A DNA stretch of 64,000 nucleotides from positions 1 to 64,000 of the forward strand of contig JAJZTF010000003.1 of NCBI GenBank assembly GCA_021821945.1, given 5' to 3'. Below, in pieces: positions 10,672-19,279 of the stretch (position 1 is its first letter; every line of letters begins with the position of its first letter). This DNA comes from Pseudomonadota bacterium. GTDB lineage: Bacteria > Pseudomonadota > Gammaproteobacteria > Burkholderiales > Gallionellaceae. Below the pieces are notes generated by a model. That model was not told the DNA's origin. It searched no databases and was given only the letters and a program-made list of their open reading frames with translations. The position numbers and the translations under genes are program-made.

Positions 10672-12144
10672 CTATTCCCGCCTCAAGTAGGCTTTCTCCT
10701 TCGCGGAATAGAAATACCCCCATCCCAGCAGCACCGACCAGACCTCGCGCCCGTATTTCTCGGGGCTGGACGGCCTGATGAGCGGGCCCTCGCGCGAGCA
10801 TCCGTACCTGATGCAGAATGCCGCTATCGCATTTTCGCTCGCCTTGAGCTCGCCTGCGAATTTTCCCTCCCAGGTGAGGAGGCTGCCGTCCAGATGCCGG
10901 ATCGGCTTCGAGAGGCGGGATGTGCCCTGCATGATCTCCTGGGCGCCTATCGCACCGACGTCTATCCAGCCTTTCCCGAAGTAGAAGGACGGCATGCCTC
11001 TGCTCGAGTCGTAGAAGTAGGCAGCGCCTCCTTCGCTGTTGAATTCGACCACGTGATGGTGCTCGAACTGCATGATGCAGGCATGCATGCCCCGCCTTTC
11101 GGCCGGGAATCTGGCGATCAGTCCCCTGGCGTGGCGGCGGAACCTGAACAGCTCATCGCTGGCATAGGCATCCTGGCCCAGAACGAAATACAGGCCCGTC
11201 ATGTCGTTCGTGTAGAGCTCCCAGAAATTGAGCCTGCGCATCTTCGATCTTTCGTCGCCTGGCAGCATGCCGAAGAATTCGCCGAGCAGCTTTTTCTTCA
11301 GCCATCCGGAAACGCTTTCCCTTGCAGGATCCCCGCACAGCCACTGCTGGGGCGCAAGCCACGGATTTCCCCAAAGTCCGATGGCGAATTCGCCGAGCAT
11401 GTCGTCTTGCAATTCCTTTCCGCCGTGGCGGTCCAGGATGATTTTGAGGCCTGCTCCCGCATGAAGAGGATAGGTGTCGAGAAGCAGCAGGAGTGCCGGC
11501 AGCCGGTCAAGGAATTCAGGGTCGTCCAGTCCGGCAGCCCTGGTCAGCGCGGACATGACCATGTTCCGAACGAGCCAGGAGTCTGCACCTATGCCGAGGC
11601 ATCCGACATTTTCGAATGCATCCTCATGGGCGACTCCGGGATCGAGCAGGGCCGGATGCATCTTCAGCGTCGCGAGCCAGCCGGGGGTGAATTCGGTGAC
11701 GGTCATGAATTCGAGCTGGCTTTCGAGGAAGGCCCTTAGCGCATCGCTGCCGTGCGCCTCCGGGTCGCGCGAGAAGTAGCAGTCCATCAGGGCGCGGTAG
11801 AGCCTGCGGAAGAAGCGCCGCCTGTTCCTGTTTCGCCCGACCGTTTCAAGCAGCCTCGCGAACGATTTCTTGTCGTCCATCAGCGCGTCTTCGCCCAGGG
11901 TCAGGCCGTGGCAGACCAGAAGCAGCTCCCTTGGATTCGCAGGTCGCCCGCGCAGCCTGAAACTTCTCAATGCGCGCTCTATCGTGACCGCGGGAAAACG
12001 CCCGGGCCTGGGATCATCGCCAAGCCAGGCCTTGAGCCTTTCGACCTCTGCGTGCATGTCCAGCGCATCGCCAGGCCTGAGCCTCGCCAGCGCAAGCCTG
12101 TTGGCATTGGCTAGGGTAAGATCGAGTCTTGCGAGCGCGTCCAT
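10672..12144 (-). CDS. zorC: EH_Signature-domain protein, ZorC-like
   Basis: A 490-residue protein without signal peptide or membrane segments. Its C-terminal half matches what I know of the EH_Signature family of type I Zorya systems: RRLNFWELYT (303-312), RRHARGLIARFP, and the block FEHHHVVEFNSEGGAAYFYD (360-379), with the Glu/His pattern followed by a VEF-x-x-x-G-x-A-x-x-Y strand. In Zorya, ZorC is thought to bind DNA and work with ZorD against invading phage DNA. It starts three bases after zorB. The family call rests on motif and context, not on an alignment. Confidence 0.75.
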   Translation of the reverse strand: MDALARLDLTLANANRLALARLRPGDALDMHAEVERLKAWLGDDPRPGRFPAVTIERALRSFRLRGRPANPRELLLVCHGLTLGEDALMDDKKSFARLLETVGRNRNRRRFFRRLYRALMDCYFSRDPEAHGSDALRAFLESQLEFMTVTEFTPGWLATLKMHPALLDPGVAHEDAFENVGCLGIGADSWLVRNMVMSALTRAAGLDDPEFLDRLPALLLLLDTYPLHAGAGLKIILDRHGGKELQDDMLGEFAIGLWGNPWLAPQQWLCGDPARESVSGWLKKKLLGEFFGMLPGDERSKMRRLNFWELYTNDMTGLYFVLGQDAYASDELFRFRRHARGLIARFPAERRGMHACIMQFEHHHVVEFNSEGGAAYFYDSSRGMPSFYFGKGWIDVGAIGAQEIMQGTSRLSKPIRHLDGSLLTWEGKFAGELKASENAIAAFCIRYGCSREGPLIRPSSPEKYGREVWSVLLGWGYFYSAKEKAYLRRE

Positions 12145-12147
12145 GGG

Positions 12148-12876
12148 CTAGATGCGGCAGGTGCCGAATTCCCCCCGCGGGATTTCGCCAGGCGACGGGC
12201 GCTTCTCGTCCAGGCCGAAGAACTCGAGCCTAAGCTCTATGCGCCTGCTTTCCTCGAGCGATTTCTTCGCTGAATTGTAGGAATAGCCGCCGACCAGGAA
12301 ATAGTCCCTCACCATCTCCTTTTCCTCGTTGGTCAGCATGTGTTCCCTGCCCGAAGGAGGGGAGAGCAGCGCGCAGAGCACGCGCTCGCTGCGCTGCAGG
12401 CTGAGGTTCAAGTTCAGGAGATAGTCGCCGCGCTGGTCCGCATATCCTTCGACCACGATGCGCTTGAGCCATTTCCCTCCGGGCGTGCTCTTCACCGTCG
12501 CGAGCATGTCGGATACGAATTCGTTGAGATAGAGGACCTGCTCCCTTGTGAGGGCGGAGCTGTTTGTGTCGAATCGCGCGCGCTCGCCGAAGTCCACCAT
12601 CATCCTGTTCCTGTCGACGACGATGCCGGGCTGCCTTGCCGCCGCCTCCTCGAGTCGAACAAGAAGCTGGTCTATCTTCTGCGTCCGCTCCTCTTGCAAC
12701 TTCATCCGCTTCTCGTCCGACTTGGATGCCTCATCCGTGACGGAGATGAGCGCGACGTTCATCACCAGAAGGAACATCACCATAAGCGCCGTCATCAGGT
12801 CCGCGAAGGAAATCCAGAAGGGCTTCTCGGCTTCCTCCTGGTTTCTTCTCCCCGGGATCAGGTATCTATTCAGCAT
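12148..12876 (-). CDS. zorB: ZorB-like MotB/OmpA-family stator protein
   Basis: A 242-residue inner-membrane protein. One membrane segment (SFADLMTALMVMFLLVMNVALI) begins with the proton-carrying Asp, which is residue 26 if translation starts at MLNRYLIPGR. A coiled region and a C-terminal OmpA/MotB peptidoglycan-binding domain follow (MVDFGERARFDTNSSAL, then VEGYADQRGDYLLNLNLSLQRSERV). It forms a proton-driven stator with ZorA. The start at 12876 overlaps the last 11 bases of zorA, suggesting translational coupling; a start at 12891 is also open. Confidence 0.83.
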   Translation of the reverse strand: MLNRYLIPGRRNQEEAEKPFWISFADLMTALMVMFLLVMNVALISVTDEASKSDEKRMKLQEERTQKIDQLLVRLEEAAARQPGIVVDRNRMMVDFGERARFDTNSSALTREQVLYLNEFVSDMLATVKSTPGGKWLKRIVVEGYADQRGDYLLNLNLSLQRSERVLCALLSPPSGREHMLTNEEKEMVRDYFLVGGYSYNSAKKSLEESRRIELRLEFFGLDEKRPSPGEIPRGEFGTCRI

Positions 12877-14545
12877 GGGGCAGGCCGGCATCGAGCGCGC
12901 TCTCGAGCTCGTGTATTCCTTCGCGCAGCAGTCTCACGGAGTCTGTAAGCGCCTGATGGAATTCCCGGTTGGCCTCGCCTACCGCCCGCGACATTCCTTC
13001 GCTGAAAGACTGGTGTGCGGCGCCTATCACATCGGATATCCGGAAGAGAAAGACCTCCGCATCCTTCTGTGCGGAAGCGAGCCTTGCTGCGGAGGCCTCC
13101 ATCCTTTCCAGCGCCTCGCCCGACATGGAAGCCTCCTTCTTCACCTGTTCCAGGAGGGATTGCAGGGATTCGACCTGCCTTGCAAGCGCCAGGCGCTCCG
13201 CCTTGTAATCCTCGAACATTCCGGAAAGGCTCGAAGTGGCCGCTGCGATGGCTGCGGCAGACTCGCTGAATCTTTCGGAAACGGAGGCCGAGTTTTCAAA
13301 AAGCGTGCCCACATGATTGGCCGCCTTTTCCATGCTCTGCCCGGCGGAATTCATCTTCGTTGCGGCGTCGCTGAATGCGCTCGAGACTTCATCGGCCGCG
13401 GCGCGCATCTCCCCGATCGCATCCGCAAACGCCGCGATGCCGTCCGGGGATCCCGAACCGTTCCTTGTGAGGCCCTTCTCGATCAGATTGGCGAGTGATT
13501 CCTGGATCACGGAAAGCCGGGATGCCGCTTCCTCGCCCGACTTCACCACGGCTTCCGCCATGCCCTGCTGCGAGGCTGCAGCGGCCCCCATCCCGGCGGC
13601 GCTGGATTCCATCGCCTCTAGAGCCTTCTGCTGCAGGCTTCCCTGCAGCTTCATCTGGTTGCCGAGTTCCTCGAACAGCCTCGCCGTTTCTGCCCGTGAG
13701 CCCTTCAGGGCGTCGGCGATTTCAAGGAGCGGCTTCTCGAGCGCTGCCTTCATGCCCTGCGAGATCCGCTCGGCAAGCGCGACCGCATGGGCGGTGGAAG
13801 CCGCGATCTGCCTCTCGTGCATTTCGGCGAGCATCTTCTTAAGCTCGTTCTTCAGGATTTCGGCCATCTGCGAGGGGGCAGACTCGGAAGACTTGACCAG
13901 CCTTGCAAGATATTCCTCGCCCGCCCCGCCTTCGAAGAGGCCGTCCAGGAGCTGGGCGAGCTTTTCGGACTCTGCTCCGAGGCGGGCGAGTGCCAGCTTC
14001 TCGACGAAGGTGACTATCATCGCCAGCGTGATCGCGGAAGCGGAGATCAGGAAGGCCTCAGAGACGCCGTGCAGCAGGCGGGTAAGGCTGTCCCTGACGG
14101 TTGCCGCATCGCTCGAGACCGAAAAGGACTTCATGCCGACCAGAAGTCCGTAGAAGGTCCCGATGATGCCGACGCCCGTGAAGAGGCCCGGAAGGTGCTT
14201 GAAGAAGTCCGTGCGCAGCGGAATGTCTATCAGGATGTCAGGCCTGAAAATGGCGCCTGCGGGCAGCGTGGAGCGCAGCCTGACCGACTCCCCCTCGGCC
14301 TGCCTGTGCAGGGAGTCGGCATATTCGAGCCAGAGATGCCAGAGCACGCCGCGGTTTCTGAATATCGCGCCCATGTCTTCTGCAGGCACGCCGTCGAGTT
14401 CGGCGAGCCTTTTGGTCACGGCTGAAAGCTGCCGCGACACGACGAGGGCGGGGAGCACAAAGAAGAGGATGAAGCCCAGCAGAAGTGCCGCGAGGATCGC
14501 GGCGAACGCATAGATGTGATGAGGCAGACCGTTCAGTATCGTCAT
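12866..14545 (-). CDS. zorA: ZorA-like MotA/TolQ/ExbB-family channel protein with long helical tail
   Basis: A 559-residue membrane protein. TM1 is near the N-terminus (HIYAFAAILAALLLGFILFF). The TolQ/ExbB core has two more segments (FTGVGIIGTFYGLLVGM and LHGVSEAFLISASAITLAMIV). About 350 residues of alanine-rich helix follow, the expected ZorA cytoplasmic tail. In type I Zorya, ZorA5-ZorB2 senses envelope perturbation by phage and signals through the tail. The start MTILNGLPHH is chosen to place TM1 at the N-terminus; a TTG at 14590 would add 15 residues. Confidence 0.83.
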   Translation of the reverse strand: MTILNGLPHHIYAFAAILAALLLGFILFFVLPALVVSRQLSAVTKRLAELDGVPAEDMGAIFRNRGVLWHLWLEYADSLHRQAEGESVRLRSTLPAGAIFRPDILIDIPLRTDFFKHLPGLFTGVGIIGTFYGLLVGMKSFSVSSDAATVRDSLTRLLHGVSEAFLISASAITLAMIVTFVEKLALARLGAESEKLAQLLDGLFEGGAGEEYLARLVKSSESAPSQMAEILKNELKKMLAEMHERQIAASTAHAVALAERISQGMKAALEKPLLEIADALKGSRAETARLFEELGNQMKLQGSLQQKALEAMESSAAGMGAAAASQQGMAEAVVKSGEEAASRLSVIQESLANLIEKGLTRNGSGSPDGIAAFADAIGEMRAAADEVSSAFSDAATKMNSAGQSMEKAANHVGTLFENSASVSERFSESAAAIAAATSSLSGMFEDYKAERLALARQVESLQSLLEQVKKEASMSGEALERMEASAARLASAQKDAEVFLFRISDVIGAAHQSFSEGMSRAVGEANREFHQALTDSVRLLREGIHELESALDAGLPHAE

Positions 14546-14613
14546 GTGTTCTGGCCCATGAGGGAAGAAGCGGAACGAATTATGACTCAACTCCCGGGAT
14601 TTCAGTAGGCGAT

Positions 14614-14641
14614 TTGCTCCTGCTCCATGGTCCTCTATAAT
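14614..14641 (+). promoter_or_regulatory. Putative sigma-70 promoter of the cyclase-FHA gene
   Basis: TTGCTC, a 16-base spacer and a perfect TATAAT (14636-14641), 29 bases before the start codon. AAGGAG at 14651-14656 can serve as the ribosome binding site. It lies between the divergent zorA and cyclase genes. Confidence 0.6.
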
Positions 14642-14669
14642 CCCCGGGTGAAGGAGTCAATGCAAAAGT

Positions 14670-15560
14670 ATGGAATCGGCAATGGAAGGGAAGGCGGTGC
14701 TGTTTGCGGACATTTGCGGCAGCACGAGTCTCTATGAGGCGCTCGGCGACGGGCGCGCGTTTGCGGAAATAAGCGCAAGGCTGGATCGGGTCAGGGAGGT
14801 TGCGCTGTCTCACGGCGGGCTGGTCTTGAAGAACATCGGCGACGAAATCATGTGCATGTTTCCGGATGCGGTCTCGGCGACGCTGGCCGCATGCGGGATG
14901 CAGTCGGCGATCGGTTCATGCCCTCCGGTCGAGGGCATGTTTATCGGCATGCGCATAGGATTCCATTTCGGCAGCGTGCTGCAGAAGGGGGACGACATCT
15001 TCGGCGACACGGTGAACACGGCGGCGCGCATGGCAGGGATCGCGCAGGCCGGTCAGATCATTACGACGGCCGAGACCGCATCGCTTCTTCCTTCCATCAT
15101 GAGGGCAAGCATGCGCACGCCCATCAGCCTGCCCGTGAAGGGTAAGAGGGAGGGCGTCGAGATATGCGAAGTGCTCTGGCAGGAAAGCGACGACATGACC
15201 CTGATCGCGGGTGCGACGCATCATCCTCCTGCGGAATCGAGCCTTCTGCTGCTGCACAGGGGGGAGAAGTTCGTCGTGAGTTCTGCGAGGCCCGTGATCA
15301 CGCTGGGCAGGGACGAGCTCTCGGGCATCGTGGTCGGGAATCCGCATGCGTCGAGGATGCATGCGAGGATAGAGAGGCGGCTCGACAAGTATGCGCTGAT
15401 CGATTCGAGTTCGAATGGCAGCTTTGTCGCGATCAGGGACGAGCCGGAAATCAGGCTGCGACGCGAGGAGATGCTGCTGCGCGGAAGCGGCACGATCAGC
15501 ATGGGCCAGCCGCTCGGGAAATTTCCCGGGGACTGCATAGAATTCACCGTGCTGAACTAG
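14670..15560 (+). CDS. Class III adenylate/guanylate cyclase with C-terminal FHA domain
   Basis: A 296-residue soluble protein. The cyclase domain has both metal aspartates (Asp14 in LFADICGST, Asp58 in KNIGDEIMCMF) and the transition-state pair Asn116/Arg120 in DTVNTAARM, so it should be active, making cAMP or cGMP. The C-terminal FHA domain (ITLGRDELSG, then NPHASRMHARI and SSSNGSFV) binds phosphothreonine peptides. It is divergent from the Zorya-like genes. The AAGGAG is 13 bases from this ATG, a little long; another ATG ten bases upstream is out of frame. Confidence 0.88.
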   Translation: MESAMEGKAVLFADICGSTSLYEALGDGRAFAEISARLDRVREVALSHGGLVLKNIGDEIMCMFPDAVSATLAACGMQSAIGSCPPVEGMFIGMRIGFHFGSVLQKGDDIFGDTVNTAARMAGIAQAGQIITTAETASLLPSIMRASMRTPISLPVKGKREGVEICEVLWQESDDMTLIAGATHHPPAESSLLLLHRGEKFVVSSARPVITLGRDELSGIVVGNPHASRMHARIERRLDKYALIDSSSNGSFVAIRDEPEIRLRREEMLLRGSGTISMGQPLGKFPGDCIEFTVLN

Positions 15561-17505
15561 ACACCAGGTGGCAGCGCACGACATGGCCGCCGTCGAGCAG
15601 GGTCTCTTCAGGATAGACCGAGTTGCATATCTCCATCGCCTCGCTGCAGCGGGGCGCGAAGTGGCATCCCACGGGCGGGTTCGCGGGCGAGGGGAGGTCA
15701 CCCGAGATGCGCACAGGTTCGCGCGGCCTCCCCTCCATCCCGGGAACGGCGGAGAGCAGGGCCCTGGTGTAGGGGTGCAAGGGGTTCTTCAGGACTGCAT
15801 CGGACCTGCCGCTCTCGACGATGCGCCCGAGATACATCACGCACACCTCGTGCGCCAGGAATTCCACGACTGCGAGGTTGTGGGTGATGAACAGATAACC
15901 CAGACCGAGCGCGTCCTGGAGCTCCTTCAGGAGATTCAGGATCTGCGCCTGCACCGACACGTCGAGCGCACTGGTCGGCTCGTCGCATATCAGGAGGGCG
16001 GGGGATACGGCCAGCGCGCGCGCGATCGCGATGCGCTGCCTCTGCCCTCCGGAGAACTCGTGCGGATAGCGCCACTTGGCCGATGCGTCCAGTCCAACCT
16101 TGGAAAGCAGATCATCTATGCGGGACTGCCTCTCTGCCCGGCTTCCTCCGACGCCTAGCGCGCCCATGCCTTCCTCGAGTATCTCGGCGATGCGCATCTT
16201 GGGATTGAGCGATGCGTAGGGATCCTGGAATACCATCTGCATCGCGGATTTCGGGTTCCCGCCGAAACTGATGCTGCCGGAAGTCGCCGGGATCAGATTC
16301 AGCAGCGCCTTCCCGAGCGTGGTCTTGCCGCACCCCGATTCGCCGACCAGGGCGAGCGTTTTTCCCCCGGCGATTTCCATTGATATTCCGTCGACTGCCT
16401 TCACATGTCCGACGACGCGCTGCATGATCCCCTTCCTGATCGGGAAATGGACGCACAAGTCTTTAACTCTCAGGATCGGGGATTCAGGATTCAGGATGGA
16501 AGAGTCGGGATTGAGGAATGAGGGCTGAGGGTGGAGAGGAGCCTTTTTGTCTTCCTCAATTCTCGATCCTGAATCCTCGATCCTGTCGTAAAGATGGCAC
16601 CTGACCCCCTGGCCATCGATTTCGGTCCAGCGAGGGGATTCTGCATGGCAGAGATCCCATGCCTGCTCGCATCGCGGCGCGAAGCGGCATCCCGTGTTCA
16701 CGCTTCCGGGCGGGGGGACGTTTCCGGGAATCGCCGATAGCTTTTCCCTGCCTCTGCCTGGCAGCGCATCAAAAAGCTTCCTCGTGTAGGGATGGAGCGG
16801 ATGCTCGAAGAGGTCCCTGCGGTCTGCCATCTCGACGACCTGTCCCGCATACATCACCGCGATGCGGTGCGCCATCTCCGATACCACGCCGAGATCGTGG
16901 GTGATCAGCAGCATCGCCATGCCGTTCATCCGCTGCCTCTCCCGCAGAAGCTGAAGCACCTGCGCCTGTATCGTCACGTCGAGCGCGGTGGTCGGCTCGT
17001 CCGCGATCAGGAGCGACGGATTGCCCGCAAGCGCCATCGCGATCATCACGCGCTGCTTCATCCCTCCCGAGAGCTGGAAGGGATATTCGCCCGCCCTTCT
17101 TGCGGCATCGGGTATGCCGACGCTTTCCAGGAGTTCCGTAACCCCGGCGCTTATGCCGTGGAGTTTCAGGACCTCTGCGATCTGGCTTCCCACGGTCATC
17201 ACGGGATCGAGGCAGAGGCCGGGTTCCTGGAAGATCATCGCCATCCTTTTGCCCCTGATGCTCCTCATCTCGCGTTCGGGCAGCCCGAACACGTCCACCC
17301 CGTCGAGCATCGCGGACCCTGAATGATGAGAGACGCCGTCCGGCAGGAGGCGCATCAGGGAAAGAGCCGTCATCGATTTCCCCGAGCCCGACTCCCCCAG
17401 CAGCGCGAAGGTCTCGCCATTTGCGATGCCGAAGGATATGCCGTCAACGATGGCGGCGCCTTTGATCAGCCCCGCCGAGAGGTTTTCGACCCTGAGCAGG
17501 CTCAT
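15544..17505 (-). CDS. Double-ATPase ABC transporter subunit, dipeptide/oligopeptide type
   Basis: A 653-residue fusion of two ATPase domains of the OppD/OppF (DppDF, YejF) kind. First domain: Walker A GESGSGKS, signature LSGGMKQRV, Walker B LLIADEP. Second: GESGCGKT, FSGGQRQRIAIARAL, LLICDEP. Each domain ends with the peptide-importer C-terminal motif (GCRFAPRCEQAWDLC and GCHFAPRCSEAMEIC). No permease or binding protein is adjacent. The start at 17505 follows GGAGACACCG; the frame from 17568 lacks a binding site. The inter-domain linker is encoded by an inverted repeat. Confidence 0.9.
   Translation of the reverse strand: MSLLRVENLSAGLIKGAAIVDGISFGIANGETFALLGESGSGKSMTALSLMRLLPDGVSHHSGSAMLDGVDVFGLPEREMRSIRGKRMAMIFQEPGLCLDPVMTVGSQIAEVLKLHGISAGVTELLESVGIPDAARRAGEYPFQLSGGMKQRVMIAMALAGNPSLLIADEPTTALDVTIQAQVLQLLRERQRMNGMAMLLITHDLGVVSEMAHRIAVMYAGQVVEMADRRDLFEHPLHPYTRKLFDALPGRGREKLSAIPGNVPPPGSVNTGCRFAPRCEQAWDLCHAESPRWTEIDGQGVRCHLYDRIEDSGSRIEEDKKAPLHPQPSFLNPDSSILNPESPILRVKDLCVHFPIRKGIMQRVVGHVKAVDGISMEIAGGKTLALVGESGCGKTTLGKALLNLIPATSGSISFGGNPKSAMQMVFQDPYASLNPKMRIAEILEEGMGALGVGGSRAERQSRIDDLLSKVGLDASAKWRYPHEFSGGQRQRIAIARALAVSPALLICDEPTSALDVSVQAQILNLLKELQDALGLGYLFITHNLAVVEFLAHEVCVMYLGRIVESGRSDAVLKNPLHPYTRALLSAVPGMEGRPREPVRISGDLPSPANPPVGCHFAPRCSEAMEICNSVYPEETLLDGGHVVRCHLVSSSAR
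16471..16585. repeat. Inverted repeat inside the ABC-protein linker
   Basis: The arm starting CAGGATCGGGGATTCAGGAT (16471-16490, with a further partial copy) is matched at 16566-16585 by its complement with one mismatch in 20; TCAATTCTCG-type sequence extends the match less exactly. The repeats lie in frame and encode a low-complexity linker with RIEDSGSRIEED and ILNPESPIL between the two ATPase domains. Confidence 0.75.
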
Positions 17506-17571
17506 CGGTGTCTCCATGTGCTTTGCCTCGTCTGATGTTGACATGCCTGCCTTTTGCGGAAAGCCCATGTC

Positions 17572-17832
17572 TTAATCTTCAAAAAAGTCGGAGTGAGTGC
17601 CCGTGCGCACGAAAACGAGGGCGTTGTTTTCCATCCGATAGATAAGCAGAAAATCGCCCCCGATATGGCATTCACGGTGATCCGCCCAATCACCCTTGAG
17701 CGGATGATCCAGCCATTCGGGTCCCAATGGCACATCGTTGGCGATCAGCAACAGCATGGCTTCCTTCAGTCGTTTCAGGTCATAACGGCCCGAGCGCGAG
17801 AGGCGATCCCAATCCTTGAGAAAGGATCTGGT
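17572..17832 (-). pseudogene. yafQ: YafQ-type mRNA interferase toxin, 3' part
   Basis: In frame from 17832 to the stop at 17572 the protein reads TRSFLKDWDRLSRSGRYDLK, then AMLLLIANDVPL, HPLKGDWADHRECHIGGDFLLIYR and FVRTGTHSDFFED. This matches the YafQ/RelE-fold endoribonuclease, including the HxxxH-like and His-Ser C-terminal residues. The 5' part lies about 1.4 kb away at 19235-19277, beyond a TnpB element, so the gene is split. An internal ATG (17757) could make only a 61-residue fragment without the N-terminal third. Confidence 0.85.
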
Positions 17833-17960
17833 TTGACATCCTCCCCTCCCTGAAGGAAGGGAATTCCTACGGTGCTCAAGGGTGACATGGTGTTATCCCT
17901 GAGTCGCTTCGGTGGGTTCCTGCTGCTGTCGGTCTTGCTGCACCGCTCACTTCACAGGCG
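17813..17960 (-). ncRNA. Putative omega (right-end) RNA of the TnpB element
   Basis: In IS605/IS1341 elements the guide RNA comes from the 3' end of tnpB and the right end. Here the right end carries the hairpin CCCTTCCTTCAGGGAGGG followed by GAGGATGTCAA. The guide would begin at about 17832 with ACCAGATCCTTTCTCAAGG, which is yafQ sequence. The 5' limit is a guess. Confidence 0.4.
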
Positions 17961-19233
17961 ATCCGGGCTGTGCTTGCGCACCCGGCAGAAGCGTCTGCCG
18001 TGTCCTGCCCTTCGAGCATCTTCATTCCTCGGTTGAGGACGTTTATCGCACCAACCAGGTCGGCGTTTTCAACAAATCCACATTCCATGCAGGCAAACCT
18101 GGCTTGCGTCTGGCGGTTGTCTGCCGAGACATGGCCACAGCACGGACAAGTCCGGCTGGTGTTGTGCGGCGGCACAGCGATCAGCCAGCCTCCCGCCCAC
18201 ACCAACTTGTAGTCCAGTTGCCGTCTGAACTCACTCCAGCCTTGGTCGAGGATGGCTTTGTTCAGGCCGGACTTGGCTTTCACGTTGCGCCCTGGTGCTG
18301 CTATGCTTCCTGCTGCTGACTTGGACATGTTACATACCTGCAAGTCCTCAACACACACCATCGCGTGTTTTTTGCTGATCGTGGTTGTGGTCTTGTGCAG
18401 GAAGTCCTGTCTGACATGGGAGATGCGGCTGTGAATCTTCTGGACTTTGGCCTTCGCCTTCTTCCAGTTGTTGCTGAACTTGGTTTTGCGGCTCAAGGAC
18501 TGCTGCGCACGGCGCAGCCTGTCCTGATGCCGTTTGAAGCTGTTGAGCGATTCGATGTGGCTTCCATCGGACAGCGTGGCAAAGCGGGCAATACCCACGT
18601 CGATGCCCACGGCTGACGATGAGCGGGGTATTGGCTGCTCTACCTCGCGCTCGGTCTGGATCGAAGCGTACCATTTGCCGCTGGACTGGCTGATAGTGAT
18701 GTTCTTCGGCGTGCCCAACACCTCACGGCTGTAGCGAACCCGCATCCAGCCGAGTTTCGGCAGGAGCACGCGACGGTTCGCCTGGTCGATCTTGAAACCT
18801 TGCGGATAGCGGAATTTGTCGTACACGCCTTTCTTCTTGAATTCCGGGAAATCAGCACGCTTCTCGAAGAAGTTCTTGTAGGCTTCCTCAAGGTTTTTGA
18901 GCGCTTGCTGCAATGTCTGCGAAGGCGATTCATTAAGCCACAGGGTTTCTGGCTGCGATTTCCATGCGGTGAGTTCCTTGCACAGACCGGCGTAGCCCAT
19001 CTTCTTCTCGCCACGCTGGTAGCGGTCCTTTTGCAACGCCAGCGCCTTGTTGAAGACGAAGCGGCATGCCCCGGCAAAGCGGCGCATCTGGCGTTGCTGT
19101 TCGCCGGTAGGCTTTAGCTCGAATAGATAGGCTTGCAGTCTCAACATGAATTCAGATTAGCACATCATTAACCCGTTTCAACCCATGAATGCTCACGCAT
19201 TCGCGCTATTCATCTCCGGCCTGAACACCGGAG
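17833..19233 (-). mobile_element. IS605-group element carrying tnpB only (IS1341 type)
   Basis: The right end has the family hairpin (17841-17868) and terminal GATGTCAA. The left end has subterminal hairpins GAATGC-TCAC-GCATTC (19187-19202) and CTCCGG / CCGGAG (19214-19233). No tnpA is present, so the element cannot transpose without help. Removing it rejoins the yafQ frame precisely (AAA | ACC AGA TCC), which fixes the ends to within one or two bases. There is no target duplication, as expected for this family. Confidence 0.85.
17876..19147 (-). CDS. tnpB: TnpB RNA-guided endonuclease
   Basis: A 423-residue protein with an N-terminal HTH/wedge region (MLRLQAYLFELKPTGEQ). The split RuvC nuclease is intact: Asp183 (VGIDVGIA), Glu267 (MVCVEDLQV), Asp363 (VENADLVGAINVL). 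The zinc finger has C334/C337 and C353/C356. TnpB uses omega RNA to cut DNA at the empty target site and so keeps the element in place. The frame is undamaged, so it is probably still functional. Confidence 0.93.
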   Translation of the reverse strand: MLRLQAYLFELKPTGEQQRQMRRFAGACRFVFNKALALQKDRYQRGEKKMGYAGLCKELTAWKSQPETLWLNESPSQTLQQALKNLEEAYKNFFEKRADFPEFKKKGVYDKFRYPQGFKIDQANRRVLLPKLGWMRVRYSREVLGTPKNITISQSSGKWYASIQTEREVEQPIPRSSSAVGIDVGIARFATLSDGSHIESLNSFKRHQDRLRRAQQSLSRKTKFSNNWKKAKAKVQKIHSRISHVRQDFLHKTTTTISKKHAMVCVEDLQVCNMSKSAAGSIAAPGRNVKAKSGLNKAILDQGWSEFRRQLDYKLVWAGGWLIAVPPHNTSRTCPCCGHVSADNRQTQARFACMECGFVENADLVGAINVLNRGMKMLEGQDTADASAGCASTARIACEVSGAARPTAAGTHRSDSGITPCHP

Positions 19234-19234
19234 T

Positions 19235-19277
19235 TTTCGCGCTTTCTGGTAATCGCAGGCGTTGGGCGGAATGGCCC
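19235..19277 (-). pseudogene. yafQ: YafQ-type toxin, 5' part with lost start codon
   Basis: Immediately after the dinJ stop (TAA) the same frame reads ACG GGC CAT TCC GCC CAA CGC CTG CGA TTA, ending in AAA at the element boundary. The first codon is ACG where ATG would be expected, one transition away. With the 3' part it restores a normal YafQ-length protein. The toxin thus carries two lesions. Confidence 0.65.
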
Positions 19278-19279
19278 GT

